A stretch of DNA of 64,000 bases from Comamonas sp. (lineage in GTDB: Bacteria > Pseudomonadota > Gammaproteobacteria > Burkholderiales > Burkholderiaceae_C), in NCBI RefSeq assembly GCF_009360615.1, contig NZ_SPEY01000050.1:1-64000 (forward strand). The letters are read 5' to 3'. Position 1 is the stretch's first letter. Every line of letters starts with the position of its first letter. Position numbers and translations under genes: made by a program. The notes beneath the pieces are model-generated. The model saw only the letters and a program-made list of their open reading frames with translations, made no database searches and had not been told where the DNA came from. Positions 22,418 to 30,890 of this stretch are shown here, one piece after another.

Positions 22418-22924
22418 ATGCCCCGCACATCACTGGCCTCTTCCACAGGCCGCCGTATCCAGACCCGGCGCTCCGGCGTGCATGGCAAAGGCGTTTTCGC
22501 CGCGCAGGATATTGCGCAAGGCGAAGTCCTTATTGAGTACGTGGGTGAGGTGATTGACTGGCAGGAGGCGCAGGACCGTCATCCGCATGATCCCACCCAG
22601 CCCAATCACACTTTCTACTTCCAGGTCGATGATGAGCGCGTGATCGATGCCACGCACAAGGGCAACTCCTCGCGCTGGATCAACCACAGCTGCGATCCCA
22701 ACTGCTATACCGACGAGATCGACGGCCGCATCTACATCATTGCACTGCGCAATATTGCCGCCGGCGAGGAACTGAACTACGACTACGGCCTGATGGTGGA
22801 GGAGCGCTACACGGCCAGGCTCAAGGCCGAATATGCCTGCTACTGCGGTGCGGCGAACTGCCGGGGCACCATGCTGGCCCCCAAAAGGGGCTGGAAACCG
22901 CCGATGCCTCACTGCACCCCCTGA
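22418..22924 (+). CDS. SET-domain protein lysine methyltransferase
   Basis: Predicted S-adenosylmethionine-dependent lysine methyltransferase. The start at 22418 (MPRTSLASSTGRRIQTRRS) gives 168 residues. The SET motifs are complete: SGVHGKGVFAAQDI near residue 20, IEYVGEVI, NSSRWINHSCDPNC near residue 85, and ELNYDYGL. A post-SET cysteine cluster follows (YACYCGAANCRGTM). The family is best known from eukaryotic histone methyltransferases and is also present in some bacteria, including chlamydiae. The last codons and the stop (CACTGCACCCCCTGA) run into a dispersed repeat. It is divergent from topB. Confidence 0.92.
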   Translation: MPRTSLASSTGRRIQTRRSGVHGKGVFAAQDIAQGEVLIEYVGEVIDWQEAQDRHPHDPTQPNHTFYFQVDDERVIDATHKGNSSRWINHSCDPNCYTDEIDGRIYIIALRNIAAGEELNYDYGLMVEERYTARLKAEYACYCGAANCRGTMLAPKRGWKPPMPHCTP

Positions 22925-23019
22925 GCGGCTTTGCCTAGGCGGCCCCGCCGCTTCCCCCTCTCTCGCGTTGCGGGAGGGGGACGACGCCATCGCCGCGAGG
23001 CGGCTCTTGCTCGGCGTCT
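22917..23019 (+). repeat. dispersed GC-rich repeat, family A, copy 1
   Basis: Begins CCCCCTGAGCGGC, has GCCTAGGCGGCCCCGCCGC, then a C5-CTCTC.. G6 inverted pair, and ends near GCTCTTGCTCGGCG. Copies lie at 27609-27691 (inverted), 40776-40878 and 50412-50496. Its first bases supply the stop codon of the SET gene. Confidence 0.75.
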
Positions 23020-23079
23020 CTGAGTTGGAGCATGCTTGTTCAAGGCGTGCTCGCTGCATAGAAATTTTGGATAAAGAAA

Positions 23080-23913
23080 ATGACTCAGCCGATTCACTGG
23101 AATGCCGAAGCCTTGTGGGAAGTCGTCGCGCCGCAGCTGCCGGGCTTCACGGTCGAGGTGCTGCCGAGCATCGACTCCAGCAACACCGAGCTCATGCGCC
23201 GCGCCCGCGACGGGCTGGCGGAGCCGGTGCTGCTGATTGCCGAACAGCAGACGCAGGGCCGAGGTCGGCTGGGGCGCAACTGGGTCAGCGGCGTCGGGGA
23301 TTCGCTGATGTTCTCGCTGGGCCTGCCGCTGGCGCCGCGCGACTGGTCGGGTCTGTCGCTGGCGGTCGGGGTGAGCGTGGCCGAGAGCCTGCAGCCCCAT
23401 CTGCCGGCTGCCGGCAGCGCGACGCCTCGCATCGGGATCAAATGGCCCAACGATCTGTGGCTGGAAGGCGATCGCAAGCTCGCCGGCATTCTGATCGAGA
23501 CTGCCAGCTTCGTCGGCGCGCACCAGCACGATATGACCGCGCCGCGCTACGTCGTGATCGGCGTCGGCATCAATGTCCGCCCCCGCCCCGGTGACGGCAT
23601 GCGCACGGCCCCAGCCTGTCTGCAGGAACTCGATGCCGCGCTGGACGCACCCACGGCCCTTGCGTGCATACTGCCCAATCTGGTGGCCGAGGTGCAAAGC
23701 TTTGCCCAGCACGGTTTTGCTCCGCTGATGCAGCGTTTTGCCCAGCGCGACCTGCTGGCCGGTCGCGGGGTGACTCTGAGCGACGGCACCAGCGGCGTGG
23801 CCCAGGGCGTGGCGGCCGATGGCGGCTTTCTGGTGCGCACCGCGACGGGGGTACAGGCCGTGACCAGCTCGGAAATCAGCGTGCGTCCGTCCAGCACCCC
23901 GCTGCAGGCTTGA
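23080..23913 (+). CDS. birA: biotin--[acetyl-CoA-carboxylase] ligase
   Basis: Attaches biotin to the carrier domain of biotin-dependent carboxylases through biotinyl-AMP. The 277 residues contain the biotin-adenylate loop GRGRLGRNW near residue 65 and KWPNDLWLEGDRKLAGIL near residue 125. The N-terminus (MTQPIHWNAEALWEVV) is too short for the repressor-type winged helix, so this is a monofunctional enzyme. GGA lies 9 bases upstream of the ATG. The leader is separated from the SET gene by the family A repeat. Confidence 0.94.
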   Translation: MTQPIHWNAEALWEVVAPQLPGFTVEVLPSIDSSNTELMRRARDGLAEPVLLIAEQQTQGRGRLGRNWVSGVGDSLMFSLGLPLAPRDWSGLSLAVGVSVAESLQPHLPAAGSATPRIGIKWPNDLWLEGDRKLAGILIETASFVGAHQHDMTAPRYVVIGVGINVRPRPGDGMRTAPACLQELDAALDAPTALACILPNLVAEVQSFAQHGFAPLMQRFAQRDLLAGRGVTLSDGTSGVAQGVAADGGFLVRTATGVQAVTSSEISVRPSSTPLQA

Positions 23914-24043
23914 GATGGTGATGTTGCGGAGCTGCTTCGCGTCCTTCGCCGTTGCGGGGCGCCCTCTTTCCAGGCGCTGGCCCGGCCTTTGCCCGACGGC
24001 TCGCGCGCGGCGGTGGGCCCTGGACAACTGATATGAGATACCT

Positions 24044-24841
24044 ATGCTGAGAATCGTTTTCCTGCTCCTGGTGCTGGGCAATGCGGGTTACTACCTTTGG
24101 AGCCATGGCTATCTGGCCGCAATGGGGCTGGTGCCGGAGACCCAGTCCGAGCCGCAGCGCCTGCAGGAGCAGATCAAACCCGATGCGCTGGTGCTGCAGC
24201 CGCCTGCAGCGGCGCCGGCTCCGTCGGTCGAACCTGCGAGGACCGAGTCGTCCGAGGCACCCGCAGTGGACGATGACACGCCGGCTCCCAGGCCCGATGC
24301 GGCAACGGACACCAAGCCCGAGGCAAGGCCCGAGGCCAAAGCCGACGATGCCAGGCCGGCCAGGGACAGCAAAACAGCGGCCAAGGAGCCCGAGACCTGC
24401 TATCAGGCCAGCGGCATCGAGGAGGCGCAGGCCGACAGCATTCGCCGCGCGCTGGCGGGCAAGCCCAGAAGCGACTGGGAGCTGGTGGCCAATCACCAGG
24501 GCGGGCGCTGGATGGTCTATATGGGCAAGTTTCCCGATGCTGAATTCATGGATCGCAAGCGCGGTGAGCTGCGCCTGATGAATATCGATTTCGACCGGGC
24601 AGGAGGCAGCTTCGAGCCTGGCCTGTCGCTGGGGCGTTTTTCGACGGAAGAGGCCGCCCAGCGCCAGCTGGCCGCATTTGCCCGCCAGGGGGTGCGTACC
24701 GCGCGCGTGGTGCAGGAGCGCCCCGACGTGACCACCTATGCGCTGCGCCTGCCCAAGGCCACGCCCACCTTGCGCAACGAAGTGGCGGCACTGGCCGGCA
24801 AGAACCTGGTGCCCAAGGCCTTGCAGGCCTGTCCCAAGTGA
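24044..24841 (+). CDS. membrane-anchored SPOR-like protein
   Basis: A 265-residue protein with one N-terminal membrane helix (IVFLLLVLGNAGYYL, residues 4-18), then a long Pro/Ala/Asp-rich linker (about residues 45-120). The C-terminal domain has WMVYMGKFPDAEFMDRKRGEL and LGRFSTEEAAQRQLAAF, the typical spacing of a SPOR repeat that binds denuded peptidoglycan. It follows birA in the same direction; in related genomes a SPOR-like gene often sits near birA. The role is probably in the cell envelope or division. The exact function is unknown. Confidence 0.78.
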   Translation: MLRIVFLLLVLGNAGYYLWSHGYLAAMGLVPETQSEPQRLQEQIKPDALVLQPPAAAPAPSVEPARTESSEAPAVDDDTPAPRPDAATDTKPEARPEAKADDARPARDSKTAAKEPETCYQASGIEEAQADSIRRALAGKPRSDWELVANHQGGRWMVYMGKFPDAEFMDRKRGELRLMNIDFDRAGGSFEPGLSLGRFSTEEAAQRQLAAFARQGVRTARVVQERPDVTTYALRLPKATPTLRNEVAALAGKNLVPKALQACPK

Positions 24842-24863
24842 TTTTCGTAGCCTCTGACGTAAT

Positions 24864-24888
24864 AAAGGCCTGCATTTGCAGGCCTTTT
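24864..24888 (+). terminator. intrinsic terminator (bidirectional)
   Basis: AAAGGCCTGCA at 24864-24874 and TGCAGGCCTTT at 24877-24887 form an 11-bp stem with A and T flanks. It can end both the SPOR-like gene and the convergent receptor gene. Confidence 0.85.
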
Positions 24889-24931
24889 GCATTGGCAAGC
24901 CAGTTGCAGCATACGCAACCAGCTCCTGCTT

Positions 24932-25909
24932 TTAGTCCAGATGAATATTGGCTGCCGCGGCCAGCTTCTTCATCTTGGCCACCTCGCTGGCGATCTGCTT
25001 GGTGAAATCGGCGCTCGATGTGCCCGAGGGGTAAAGGCCTTGAGCAGCCATGCGCTGCTTGACGGCAGGGTCCTTCAGGGCTGCCACGATGGCCTTCTGC
25101 ACGCGTTCCACCTGCGCGGCGGGCGTGTTCTTGGGGGCCACCAGGCCGAACCAGGAAGGCTCGTTCAGATCGGGGTGACCAGCCTGGGCATAGGTCTGCA
25201 CGTCGGGCAGCACGTCCAGGCGTTCGTGCCAGGACACGGCCAGGGCGCGCACCTTGCCCGACTTGATGTGGGGGAGGGACGAGTTCACCTGGTCGAAGTA
25301 CACCGGCACCTGGTTGCCCAGCACGTCGTTGATGGCCGGAGCCGAGCCACGGTAGGGGATATGGTGCATTTCGGTGCCCGTGCTCTTGAGGAACTGGGCG
25401 CCCCACATATGGCCGATGGTGCCGTTGCCGGGAGTGGCGAAGGACACCTTGCCGGGGTTGGCCTTGAGGTAGGCCACAAACTCGGCGAAAGTCTTCACGG
25501 GGATCAGCTTGGGGTTGATCACCAGCACGCCGGGAGCCTTGACGATCTCGGTCACGCCCACGAAGTCGTTGGTGGCGTCATAGGGCAGCTTTTTGAAAAC
25601 GGCCGGGTTCACGCCATGCGTGGACAGCGTGGCAATGCCGAAGGTCACGCCATCGGTGGCGCGGGCCACTTCGGCCATGCCGATGGAGCCGCCGGCTCCG
25701 GCCTTGTTTTCGATCACGACGGCCTGTCCGCCCAGCAGCTTGATCAGCACATCCTGCATGTTGCGGGGCACCATGTCGGTAGGGCCGCCGGCAGGGAAGG
25801 GCACGACGATGCGCAGAGGACGCGAGGCGTCCTGCGCCATGCTCATGCCGGAGAAGGAAGAAGCGGCTGCGGCAGCAGCGGCGGTGTAGATGAATTGACG
25901 ACGTTGCAT
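24932..25909 (-). CDS. Bug-type tripartite tricarboxylate receptor (periplasmic)
   Basis: Extracytoplasmic solute receptor of the Bug (TctC) family. The start at 25909 (MQRRQFIYTAAAAAAASSFSG) gives 325 residues with a twin-arginine-like or Sec signal peptide. The mature part shows IVVPFPAGGPTDMVPR and AGAGGSIGMAEVARA, the usual ligand-binding motifs. No TctAB membrane genes are adjacent. The TctE/TctD genes lie upstream on the same strand and are likely to respond to its ligand. These receptors bind carboxylates such as citrate or nicotinate; the ligand here is unknown. Confidence 0.92.
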   Translation of the reverse strand: MQRRQFIYTAAAAAAASSFSGMSMAQDASRPLRIVVPFPAGGPTDMVPRNMQDVLIKLLGGQAVVIENKAGAGGSIGMAEVARATDGVTFGIATLSTHGVNPAVFKKLPYDATNDFVGVTEIVKAPGVLVINPKLIPVKTFAEFVAYLKANPGKVSFATPGNGTIGHMWGAQFLKSTGTEMHHIPYRGSAPAINDVLGNQVPVYFDQVNSSLPHIKSGKVRALAVSWHERLDVLPDVQTYAQAGHPDLNEPSWFGLVAPKNTPAAQVERVQKAIVAALKDPAVKQRMAAQGLYPSGTSSADFTKQIASEVAKMKKLAAAANIHLD

Positions 25910-26129
25910 CGAAAAGCTCCCAGGATCCAGTGATTCCAAATTGCTGTCCTGCGGAGCACAAATAGCGACTCTTCAGACAACCCATGATCGAATTGATTCT
26001 AGGGTAAGCGAGGGCTTGTCAGATACGCAGTTACCGTTATGCGAATCCGGCCCAATGGGCGCAAAGCCACGCCTGGCGCGGTCTTTCGGGTCAGCGGGGC
26101 ACCAAGTTGGTGCACTCCGAGGCACGGCT

Positions 26130-27572
26130 TCACTGCTGTCCCGGCATGGCCCTGAAGCGGACGGTGAACAGCGCTCCCGGCGGCACATGACCGGGCCTGG
26201 CGTCTTGCAGCAGCACTTGCGCGCCATGCTGGCGTGCGATTTCCATGACGATGGGAAGGCCCAGGCCGGAGCCGTCGGCTTCGGAGCCCAGCGCACGGTA
26301 AAAGGGCTGGAAGATCAGGTCGCGCTCCGCCAGCGGAACGCCAGGACCGGAATCTTCCACCTGCAGCAACAGGATTTGTCCGAAATGATCGGCCTGCACG
26401 CGCACGGTGACCACGCCCGGCAGGGCGCTGGACGAGGGCGTGTAGTTGATGGCATTGTCCACCAGATTGCGCACCAGCTCGGTCAGCAGCGTGGCGTTGC
26501 CGTTGAGCCAGACACCGGGCGTGCCGGCGCTGGCACCCTCGTAGCCCAGGTCGATGTGCTTGTCCATGGCGCGCGGCAGGCAGTCCTGCACCACTTCGGT
26601 GACGATGCGCACGAGGTTGCAGCCCTGCATGGCGGGCACGGCGCTTTCGGCCCGCGCCAGTGCCAGCAGCTGGTTGACGGTATGTGTGGCGCGCATGCTG
26701 GAGCGGCCGATCTGCGCCAGGGAGCGCTTCAGATCCTCGGTATTCGTTCCCTCGCGCTGGGCCAGGTCGGCCTGCATGCGCAGCCCTGCCAGCGGGGTCT
26801 TGAGCTGGTGGGCGGCGTCGGCCAGAAAGCGCTTTTGCGTGGCGATGGAGTCATGCAGCCGCTGCAGCAGATCGTTGACCGAATCGACCAGCGGCACCAC
26901 TTCCAGCGGCACATCCTTGTGGTTGATGGGCGAGAGATCTTCAGGCTTGCGCGCACGGATGCGCTCTTCCAGGCGGTGCAGCGGCTTGATGCCGCGTGCC
27001 AGCGCCAACCACACGAGCAAGGCAGCCAGCGGCAGGATGACGAACTGCGGCAGCATCACCCCCTTGATGATTTCCGTGGCCAGCACGCTGCGCTTCTCGC
27101 GCGTTTCCGCGACCTGCACCAGGGCGCTGGGCTCGTCGGGCAGCGGCATGCGCACCCAGATGTAGGCCACGCGCAGGTCGATGCCCTTGTATTCCTCGTC
27201 GCGCAGCAACACCGTGCCCGTGGGTGGGTCTTCGTCGGTGGCGGGGGGGCGGGGCAGGTCGCGCTCGCCCGCCAGGTATTCGCCCCTGGTGCCGCTGACC
27301 TGGAAGAACACGGTGTCCGACTCATCGGCGCGCAAGATCTCGCTGGCCGATTGCGGCAGATTGAACTGCACCTTGCCGCGCTGCACGATGACCAGCTGGG
27401 CCAGGGCCTGGGCGTTGTACTCCAGCGCACGGTCGAAGGGCTTGTTGGCCAGGCCCTGGGCCACCAGCCAGGTCAGCGCCAGGCTCACGGGCCACAGCAG
27501 CAGCAGCGGCGTGAGCATCCAGTCGAGGATCTCGCCGAAGAGGGATCGCTGCTCACGCTGAAAAATTTTCAT
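26130..27572 (-). CDS. tctE: TctE-type sensor histidine kinase
   Basis: Membrane sensor kinase. The start at 27572 (MKIFQREQRSLFGEILDWML) gives 480 residues. There are two membrane helices (about residues 18-40 and 165-185) around a periplasmic 2CSK_N-type sensor region. The H-box FLADAAHQLKTPLAGLR has its histidine near residue 252. The N box NLVDNAINYT and the G box GSGLGLPIV complete the ATPase. It lies downstream of tctD with 111 bp between, and that gap holds a family A repeat. It probably senses a tricarboxylate through the nearby Bug receptor. Confidence 0.9.
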   Translation of the reverse strand: MKIFQREQRSLFGEILDWMLTPLLLLWPVSLALTWLVAQGLANKPFDRALEYNAQALAQLVIVQRGKVQFNLPQSASEILRADESDTVFFQVSGTRGEYLAGERDLPRPPATDEDPPTGTVLLRDEEYKGIDLRVAYIWVRMPLPDEPSALVQVAETREKRSVLATEIIKGVMLPQFVILPLAALLVWLALARGIKPLHRLEERIRARKPEDLSPINHKDVPLEVVPLVDSVNDLLQRLHDSIATQKRFLADAAHQLKTPLAGLRMQADLAQREGTNTEDLKRSLAQIGRSSMRATHTVNQLLALARAESAVPAMQGCNLVRIVTEVVQDCLPRAMDKHIDLGYEGASAGTPGVWLNGNATLLTELVRNLVDNAINYTPSSSALPGVVTVRVQADHFGQILLLQVEDSGPGVPLAERDLIFQPFYRALGSEADGSGLGLPIVMEIARQHGAQVLLQDARPGHVPPGALFTVRFRAMPGQQ

Positions 27573-27608
27573 GCTTGTAAAACTGGCGTATTCCAACTCA
27601 GGGATGGC

Positions 27609-27691
27609 CAGCAAGGGCCGCCCCGCAGCAAAGGCCATCGTCCCCCTCGGGGGGAAGCGGCGGGGCCGCCTAGGCACCGCCGCTCAGGGGG
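27609..27691 (-). repeat. dispersed GC-rich repeat, family A, copy 2 (inverted)
   Basis: The reverse complement begins CCCCCCTGAGCGGCGG, continues TGCCTAGGCGGCCCCGCCGC and C6-G5 pairing, and ends near GCCCTTGCTG. It sits between tctD and tctE, and its first bases supply the tctD stop codon. Confidence 0.75.
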
Positions 27692-28361
27692 GAGCTATCT
27701 TTTCCAGGCAGTAACCGAGGCCACGCACGGTGGCGATGCGGATCGGCCCTTTCTCGATCTTCTTGCGCAGACGGTGGATATAGACCTCGATGGCATTGTT
27801 GCTCACCTCTTCACCCCATTCGCACAGGCGCTCCACCAACTGGTCCTTGCTGACCAGGCGGCCGGCGCGCTGAAGCAGCACTTCCAGCAGGCCCAGCTCG
27901 CGCGCCGACAGCTCCACCATCTTGCCGTCGATGGTCGCGACCCGGCCCGTCTGGTCATAGACCAGCGGGCCGTGCTTGATGGTGGAGCTGGCGCCGCCCA
28001 TGCCGCGGCGCGTGAGGGCGCGTACGCGCGCTTCCAGCTCGGACAGCGCAAACGGCTTGGCCATGTAGTCGTCGGCGCCGTAGTCCAGGCCTTGGACCCG
28101 CTCCTCGATGGAGTCGGCGGCCGTGAGAATCAGCACCGGCAGCGCGTCGCCGCGCCCGCGCAGACGCTTGAGCACTTCCAGCCCGTGCACCTTGGGCAGG
28201 CCCAGGTCGAGAATCAGCAAATCGAATTCGCTGCTGGTCAGCAAGGCAGTATCGGCCTCGCTGCCGTTGGCCACATGGCTGACGACGGCACCCGAGCTGC
28301 GCAGCGTGCGCAGCAGGCCGTCTGCCAGCACCTGGTCGTCTTCGGCAATCAGTATGCGCAT
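27684..28361 (-). CDS. tctD: TctD-type response regulator
   Basis: OmpR/PhoB-type regulator. The start at 28361 (MRILIAEDDQVLADGLLRTL) has GGAG 6 bases upstream. It is 225 residues long. The receiver has the acidic pair AEDD and the phospho-acceptor Asp52 in LLILDLGLP, with a conserved lysine in YMAKPF. The C-terminal winged helix has ARELGLLEVLLQRAGRLVSKD and EVYIHRLRKKI. The protein ends IAPP, with the stop TGA provided by the family A repeat. It is paired with tctE. Confidence 0.92.
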   Translation of the reverse strand: MRILIAEDDQVLADGLLRTLRSSGAVVSHVANGSEADTALLTSSEFDLLILDLGLPKVHGLEVLKRLRGRGDALPVLILTAADSIEERVQGLDYGADDYMAKPFALSELEARVRALTRRGMGGASSTIKHGPLVYDQTGRVATIDGKMVELSARELGLLEVLLQRAGRLVSKDQLVERLCEWGEEVSNNAIEVYIHRLRKKIEKGPIRIATVRGLGYCLEKIAPP

Positions 28362-28470
28362 GTCAGTCTCCTGCTTGTTATGTGTGCCTGTTTGCACTTT
28401 TGCTGCCATTGTAGGGACGGGCCATCGCCGTCCGGCGCAATTGTCGACAGGCGCTCGCAGGCGTCAGGCC

Positions 28471-28962
28471 TCAGTAGCCTTCGGCATAGGCTTCCAGGCC
28501 CAGCGCCACCACGGTGGCCACGTCCTCGCCCACGGCATCGCGGAACTCGGCCTCGGCCTGGCGCACGGCATCGTGAAAAGCCCGCAGCCAGACCAGGCCC
28601 GCATCGGTGAAGCGCACGCGCTTGGCGCGCGCATCGTGCGGGTCGATCGCGCGCGTGACCAGGCCCCAGGCCTCGCACTGCGTCACCAGGTCGGCCATGG
28701 CCTGTTTGCTCATGCCGGCCTTGTCGGCCAGATCGGTGAGCCGGTCGCCGGCCAGGGACAGATGGCGCGTGATGTGGATATGGGCGGCCCCCACCTTGTC
28801 GCGCGCCGCCAGGTTGGACAGGGCCAGCGGCACCTCCACATCGCGTGCCATGAGCTGCAGCACGCGTGCGTCGAAGCGGCGCATGGCATGGCCGAGCAGG
28901 CGGCCCAGATGGGTCTGGCGCCAGGCATCTTCGGCGGGGGTGACAGGTGCAATTTCAGACAT
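28471..28962 (-). CDS. MarR family transcriptional regulator
   Basis: A 163-residue protein (start 28962, MSEIAPVTPAEDAWRQTHLG; an in-frame ATG six codons upstream is also possible, and neither has a strong ribosome-binding site). The winged-helix core reads HITRHLSLAGDRLTDLADKAGMSKQAMADLV.. and DPHDARAKRVRFTDAG, the typical MarR wing. It is divergent from recA with ~138 bp between and may autoregulate. The effector and other targets are unknown. Confidence 0.88.
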   Translation of the reverse strand: MSEIAPVTPAEDAWRQTHLGRLLGHAMRRFDARVLQLMARDVEVPLALSNLAARDKVGAAHIHITRHLSLAGDRLTDLADKAGMSKQAMADLVTQCEAWGLVTRAIDPHDARAKRVRFTDAGLVWLRAFHDAVRQAEAEFRDAVGEDVATVVALGLEAYAEGY

Positions 28963-29026
28963 GGGTAAATAGTAAGGCAAACTGACTAAATATTTGGACG
29001 CACAGCCGATACAAGCTCATAAACTA

Positions 29027-29042
29027 CTGTTCAAGCATCCAG
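29027..29042 (+). promoter_or_regulatory. candidate LexA (SOS) box of recA
   Basis: CTGT-TCAAGCAT-CCAG fits the CTGT-N8-ACAG LexA consensus with one mismatch. It lies 59 bases before the recA start and just behind a possible -35/-10 pair (TTGGAC at 28994, TCATAA at 29017). The position suits repression, but the match is not perfect. Confidence 0.4.
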
Positions 29043-29100
29043 CCTGAATGTAAAGACAGGGCTGGCCACAGACAGTCATTCACCTACTTCGGAGCCTGAT

Positions 29101-30210
29101 ATGAACGCCATCGCCAAGACCAACGACGCCAACAGCGAAAAAGCCAAAGCCCTGGCAGCCGCCCTGGCCCAGATCGAAAAGCAGTTCGGCAAGGGCACCA
29201 TCATGAAGCTCGGTGAAGGTGAGGCCATCGAAGACATTCAGGTCGTCTCCACCGGCTCTCTGGGTCTGGATATCGCGCTGGGCGTGGGTGGTCTGCCGCG
29301 CGGCCGCGTGATTGAAATCTACGGTCCCGAATCCTCGGGCAAGACCACGCTGACGCTGCAGGTCATCGCCGAGATGCAAAAGCAGGGCGGCACCTGCGCC
29401 TTCATCGACGCAGAACATGCGCTGGACACCAGCTACGCCCAGAAGCTGGGCGTGAACCTCGGCGAGGTGCTGATCAGCCAGCCCGACACCGGTGAACAGG
29501 CCCTGGAAATCTGCGACAGCCTGGTGCGCTCGGGGGCCGTGGATCTGATCGTCATCGACTCGGTGGCCGCATTGACGCCCAAGGCCGAAATCGAAGGCGA
29601 GATGGGCGATGCCCTGCCCGGACTGCAGGCCCGTCTGATGAGTCAGGCCCTGCGCAAGCTGACGGCCACGATCAAGAAGACCAACTGCATGGTCATCTTC
29701 ATCAACCAGATCCGCATGAAGATCGGTGTGATGTTCGGCTCGCCCGAAACCACCACCGGCGGCAATGCGCTGAAGTTCTATGCTTCCGTGCGTCTGGATA
29801 TCCGCCGCACCGGCACCATCAAGAAGGGCGACGAAGCCATCGGCAACGAAACCAAGGTCAAGGTCGTGAAGAACAAGGTCTCGCCCCCCTTCAAGACGGC
29901 CGAGTTCGATATCCTGTTCGGCGAAGGCATCAGCCGTGAAGGCGAGATTCTGGACATGGGCGTGAACGCCAAGATCCTGGAAAAAAGCGGTGCCTGGTAT
30001 GCCTACAACGGCGAAAAAATCGGTCAGGGCCGCGACAACTCGCGTGAGTTCCTGCGCGAGAACCCCGCGCTGGCCATCGAGATCGAGAACAAGGTGCGCG
30101 AGAGCCTGGGCATCAAGCTGCTGCCCGTGGACGGGATTGCCGCCGCCGAAGCCAAGCCTGCCAAGGGCGGCAAGGGCAAGGTGGACAAGGATGGGGTGAT
30201 CGAGGCCTGA
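29101..30210 (+). CDS. recA: recombinase RecA
   Basis: Forms filaments on single-stranded DNA for homologous recombination and triggers LexA self-cleavage. The 369-residue product has Walker [11 protein letters not shown] near residue 75, the [18 protein letters not shown] strand and loop, L2-region [21 protein letters not shown] near residue 200, and a lysine/glycine-rich acidic C-terminus. recX follows, separated by a hairpin with a T-run. A candidate LexA box lies upstream. Confidence 0.98.
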   Translation: MNAIAKTNDANSEKAKALAAALAQIEKQFGKGTIMKLGEGEAIEDIQVVSTGSLGLDIALGVGGLPRGRVIEIYGPESSGKTTLTLQVIAEMQKQGGTCAFIDAEHALDTSYAQKLGVNLGEVLISQPDTGEQALEICDSLVRSGAVDLIVIDSVAALTPKAEIEGEMGDALPGLQARLMSQALRKLTATIKKTNCMVIFINQIRMKIGVMFGSPETTTGGNALKFYASVRLDIRRTGTIKKGDEAIGNETKVKVVKNKVSPPFKTAEFDILFGEGISREGEILDMGVNAKILEKSGAWYAYNGEKIGQGRDNSREFLRENPALAIEIENKVRESLGIKLLPVDGIAAAEAKPAKGGKGKVDKDGVIEA

Positions 30211-30310
30211 TTTCCTGAACCATTGCGTCACCGCGGGCAGCGAGATCTTCGCGGCCCGGCGGCTGGCCGGCCTGGGCTCAAGCCTTGCAGAGCAAAAAGT
30301 TAGCCATCTT

Positions 30311-30337
30311 TGCGCAGGCGGTCCCTGCGCATTTTTT
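30311..30337 (+). terminator. intrinsic terminator between recA and recX
   Basis: TGCGCAGG at 30311-30318 pairs with CCTGCGCA at 30324-30331 over a five-base loop and is followed by six T. recX begins 18 bases later, so recX probably depends on read-through of this element, as described for E. coli recA-recX. Confidence 0.85.
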
Positions 30338-30354
30338 ATGGGAGAGAACCGAGC

Positions 30355-30831
30355 ATGAGCTTTGCCAAGCTCTCACTCAAGGGCCGCGCCCTCAAGATGC
30401 TGGCGCAGCGCGAGCATTCCCGGCTGGAGCTGCAGCGCAAGCTGGCCACCCATGTGGAGGAGGGCGATGATCTGAATGCCGTTCTCGACGAGCTGGAGCG
30501 GCGCGGCTTCATCAGCGTGGAGCGCGTGGTCGAGTCCGTACTGCGCAGCAAGGCCGGCCGTTACGGTGCAGCCCGTCTGGTGCACGACCTGCGCAGCAAG
30601 GGGCTGGATGACGAGACCGTGCGCCAGGCGGGCGAGCAGCTGCGCGGCAGCGAGCTGCAGCGTGCGCGCGATTTGTGGCGCAAGCGCTTTGGCAGCGTGC
30701 CTGTCGACATCAAGGAAAAGGCCAGGCAGCTGCGCTTTCTCGCTTCGCGCGGCTTTTCGGCCGACGTGGCTTCACGCGTGCTGCGCGATGCCCCATACTC
30801 CCCTGGATCCGACAGCGAGGACGAGGACTGA
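30355..30831 (+). CDS. recX: RecA regulator RecX
   Basis: Binds RecA filaments and limits their extension. The start at 30355 (MSFAKLSLKGRALKMLAQREHSR) gives 158 residues with a GGGAGAG ribosome-binding site. The helical repeat pattern is typical: REHSRLELQRKLATH, LDELERRGFISVERV, RAGRYGAARL-like turns, and RGFSADVASRVL at the C-terminus. It follows the intrinsic terminator behind recA. The gene ends with an acidic tail. Confidence 0.93.
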   Translation: MSFAKLSLKGRALKMLAQREHSRLELQRKLATHVEEGDDLNAVLDELERRGFISVERVVESVLRSKAGRYGAARLVHDLRSKGLDDETVRQAGEQLRGSELQRARDLWRKRFGSVPVDIKEKARQLRFLASRGFSADVASRVLRDAPYSPGSDSEDED

Positions 30832-30890
30832 GTTGCAGCCGCTCCCGCCTGCTGGACGAGAGAACTGCTTCTTGCAATGGAGGGGCCCAC

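Noticed and set aside
23914-24043. Possible additional copy of repeat family A between birA and the SPOR-like gene
   Set aside because: GC-rich and with GGCGC runs, but CCCCCTGAG and GCCTAGGCGG are missing, so it cannot be tied to the family.
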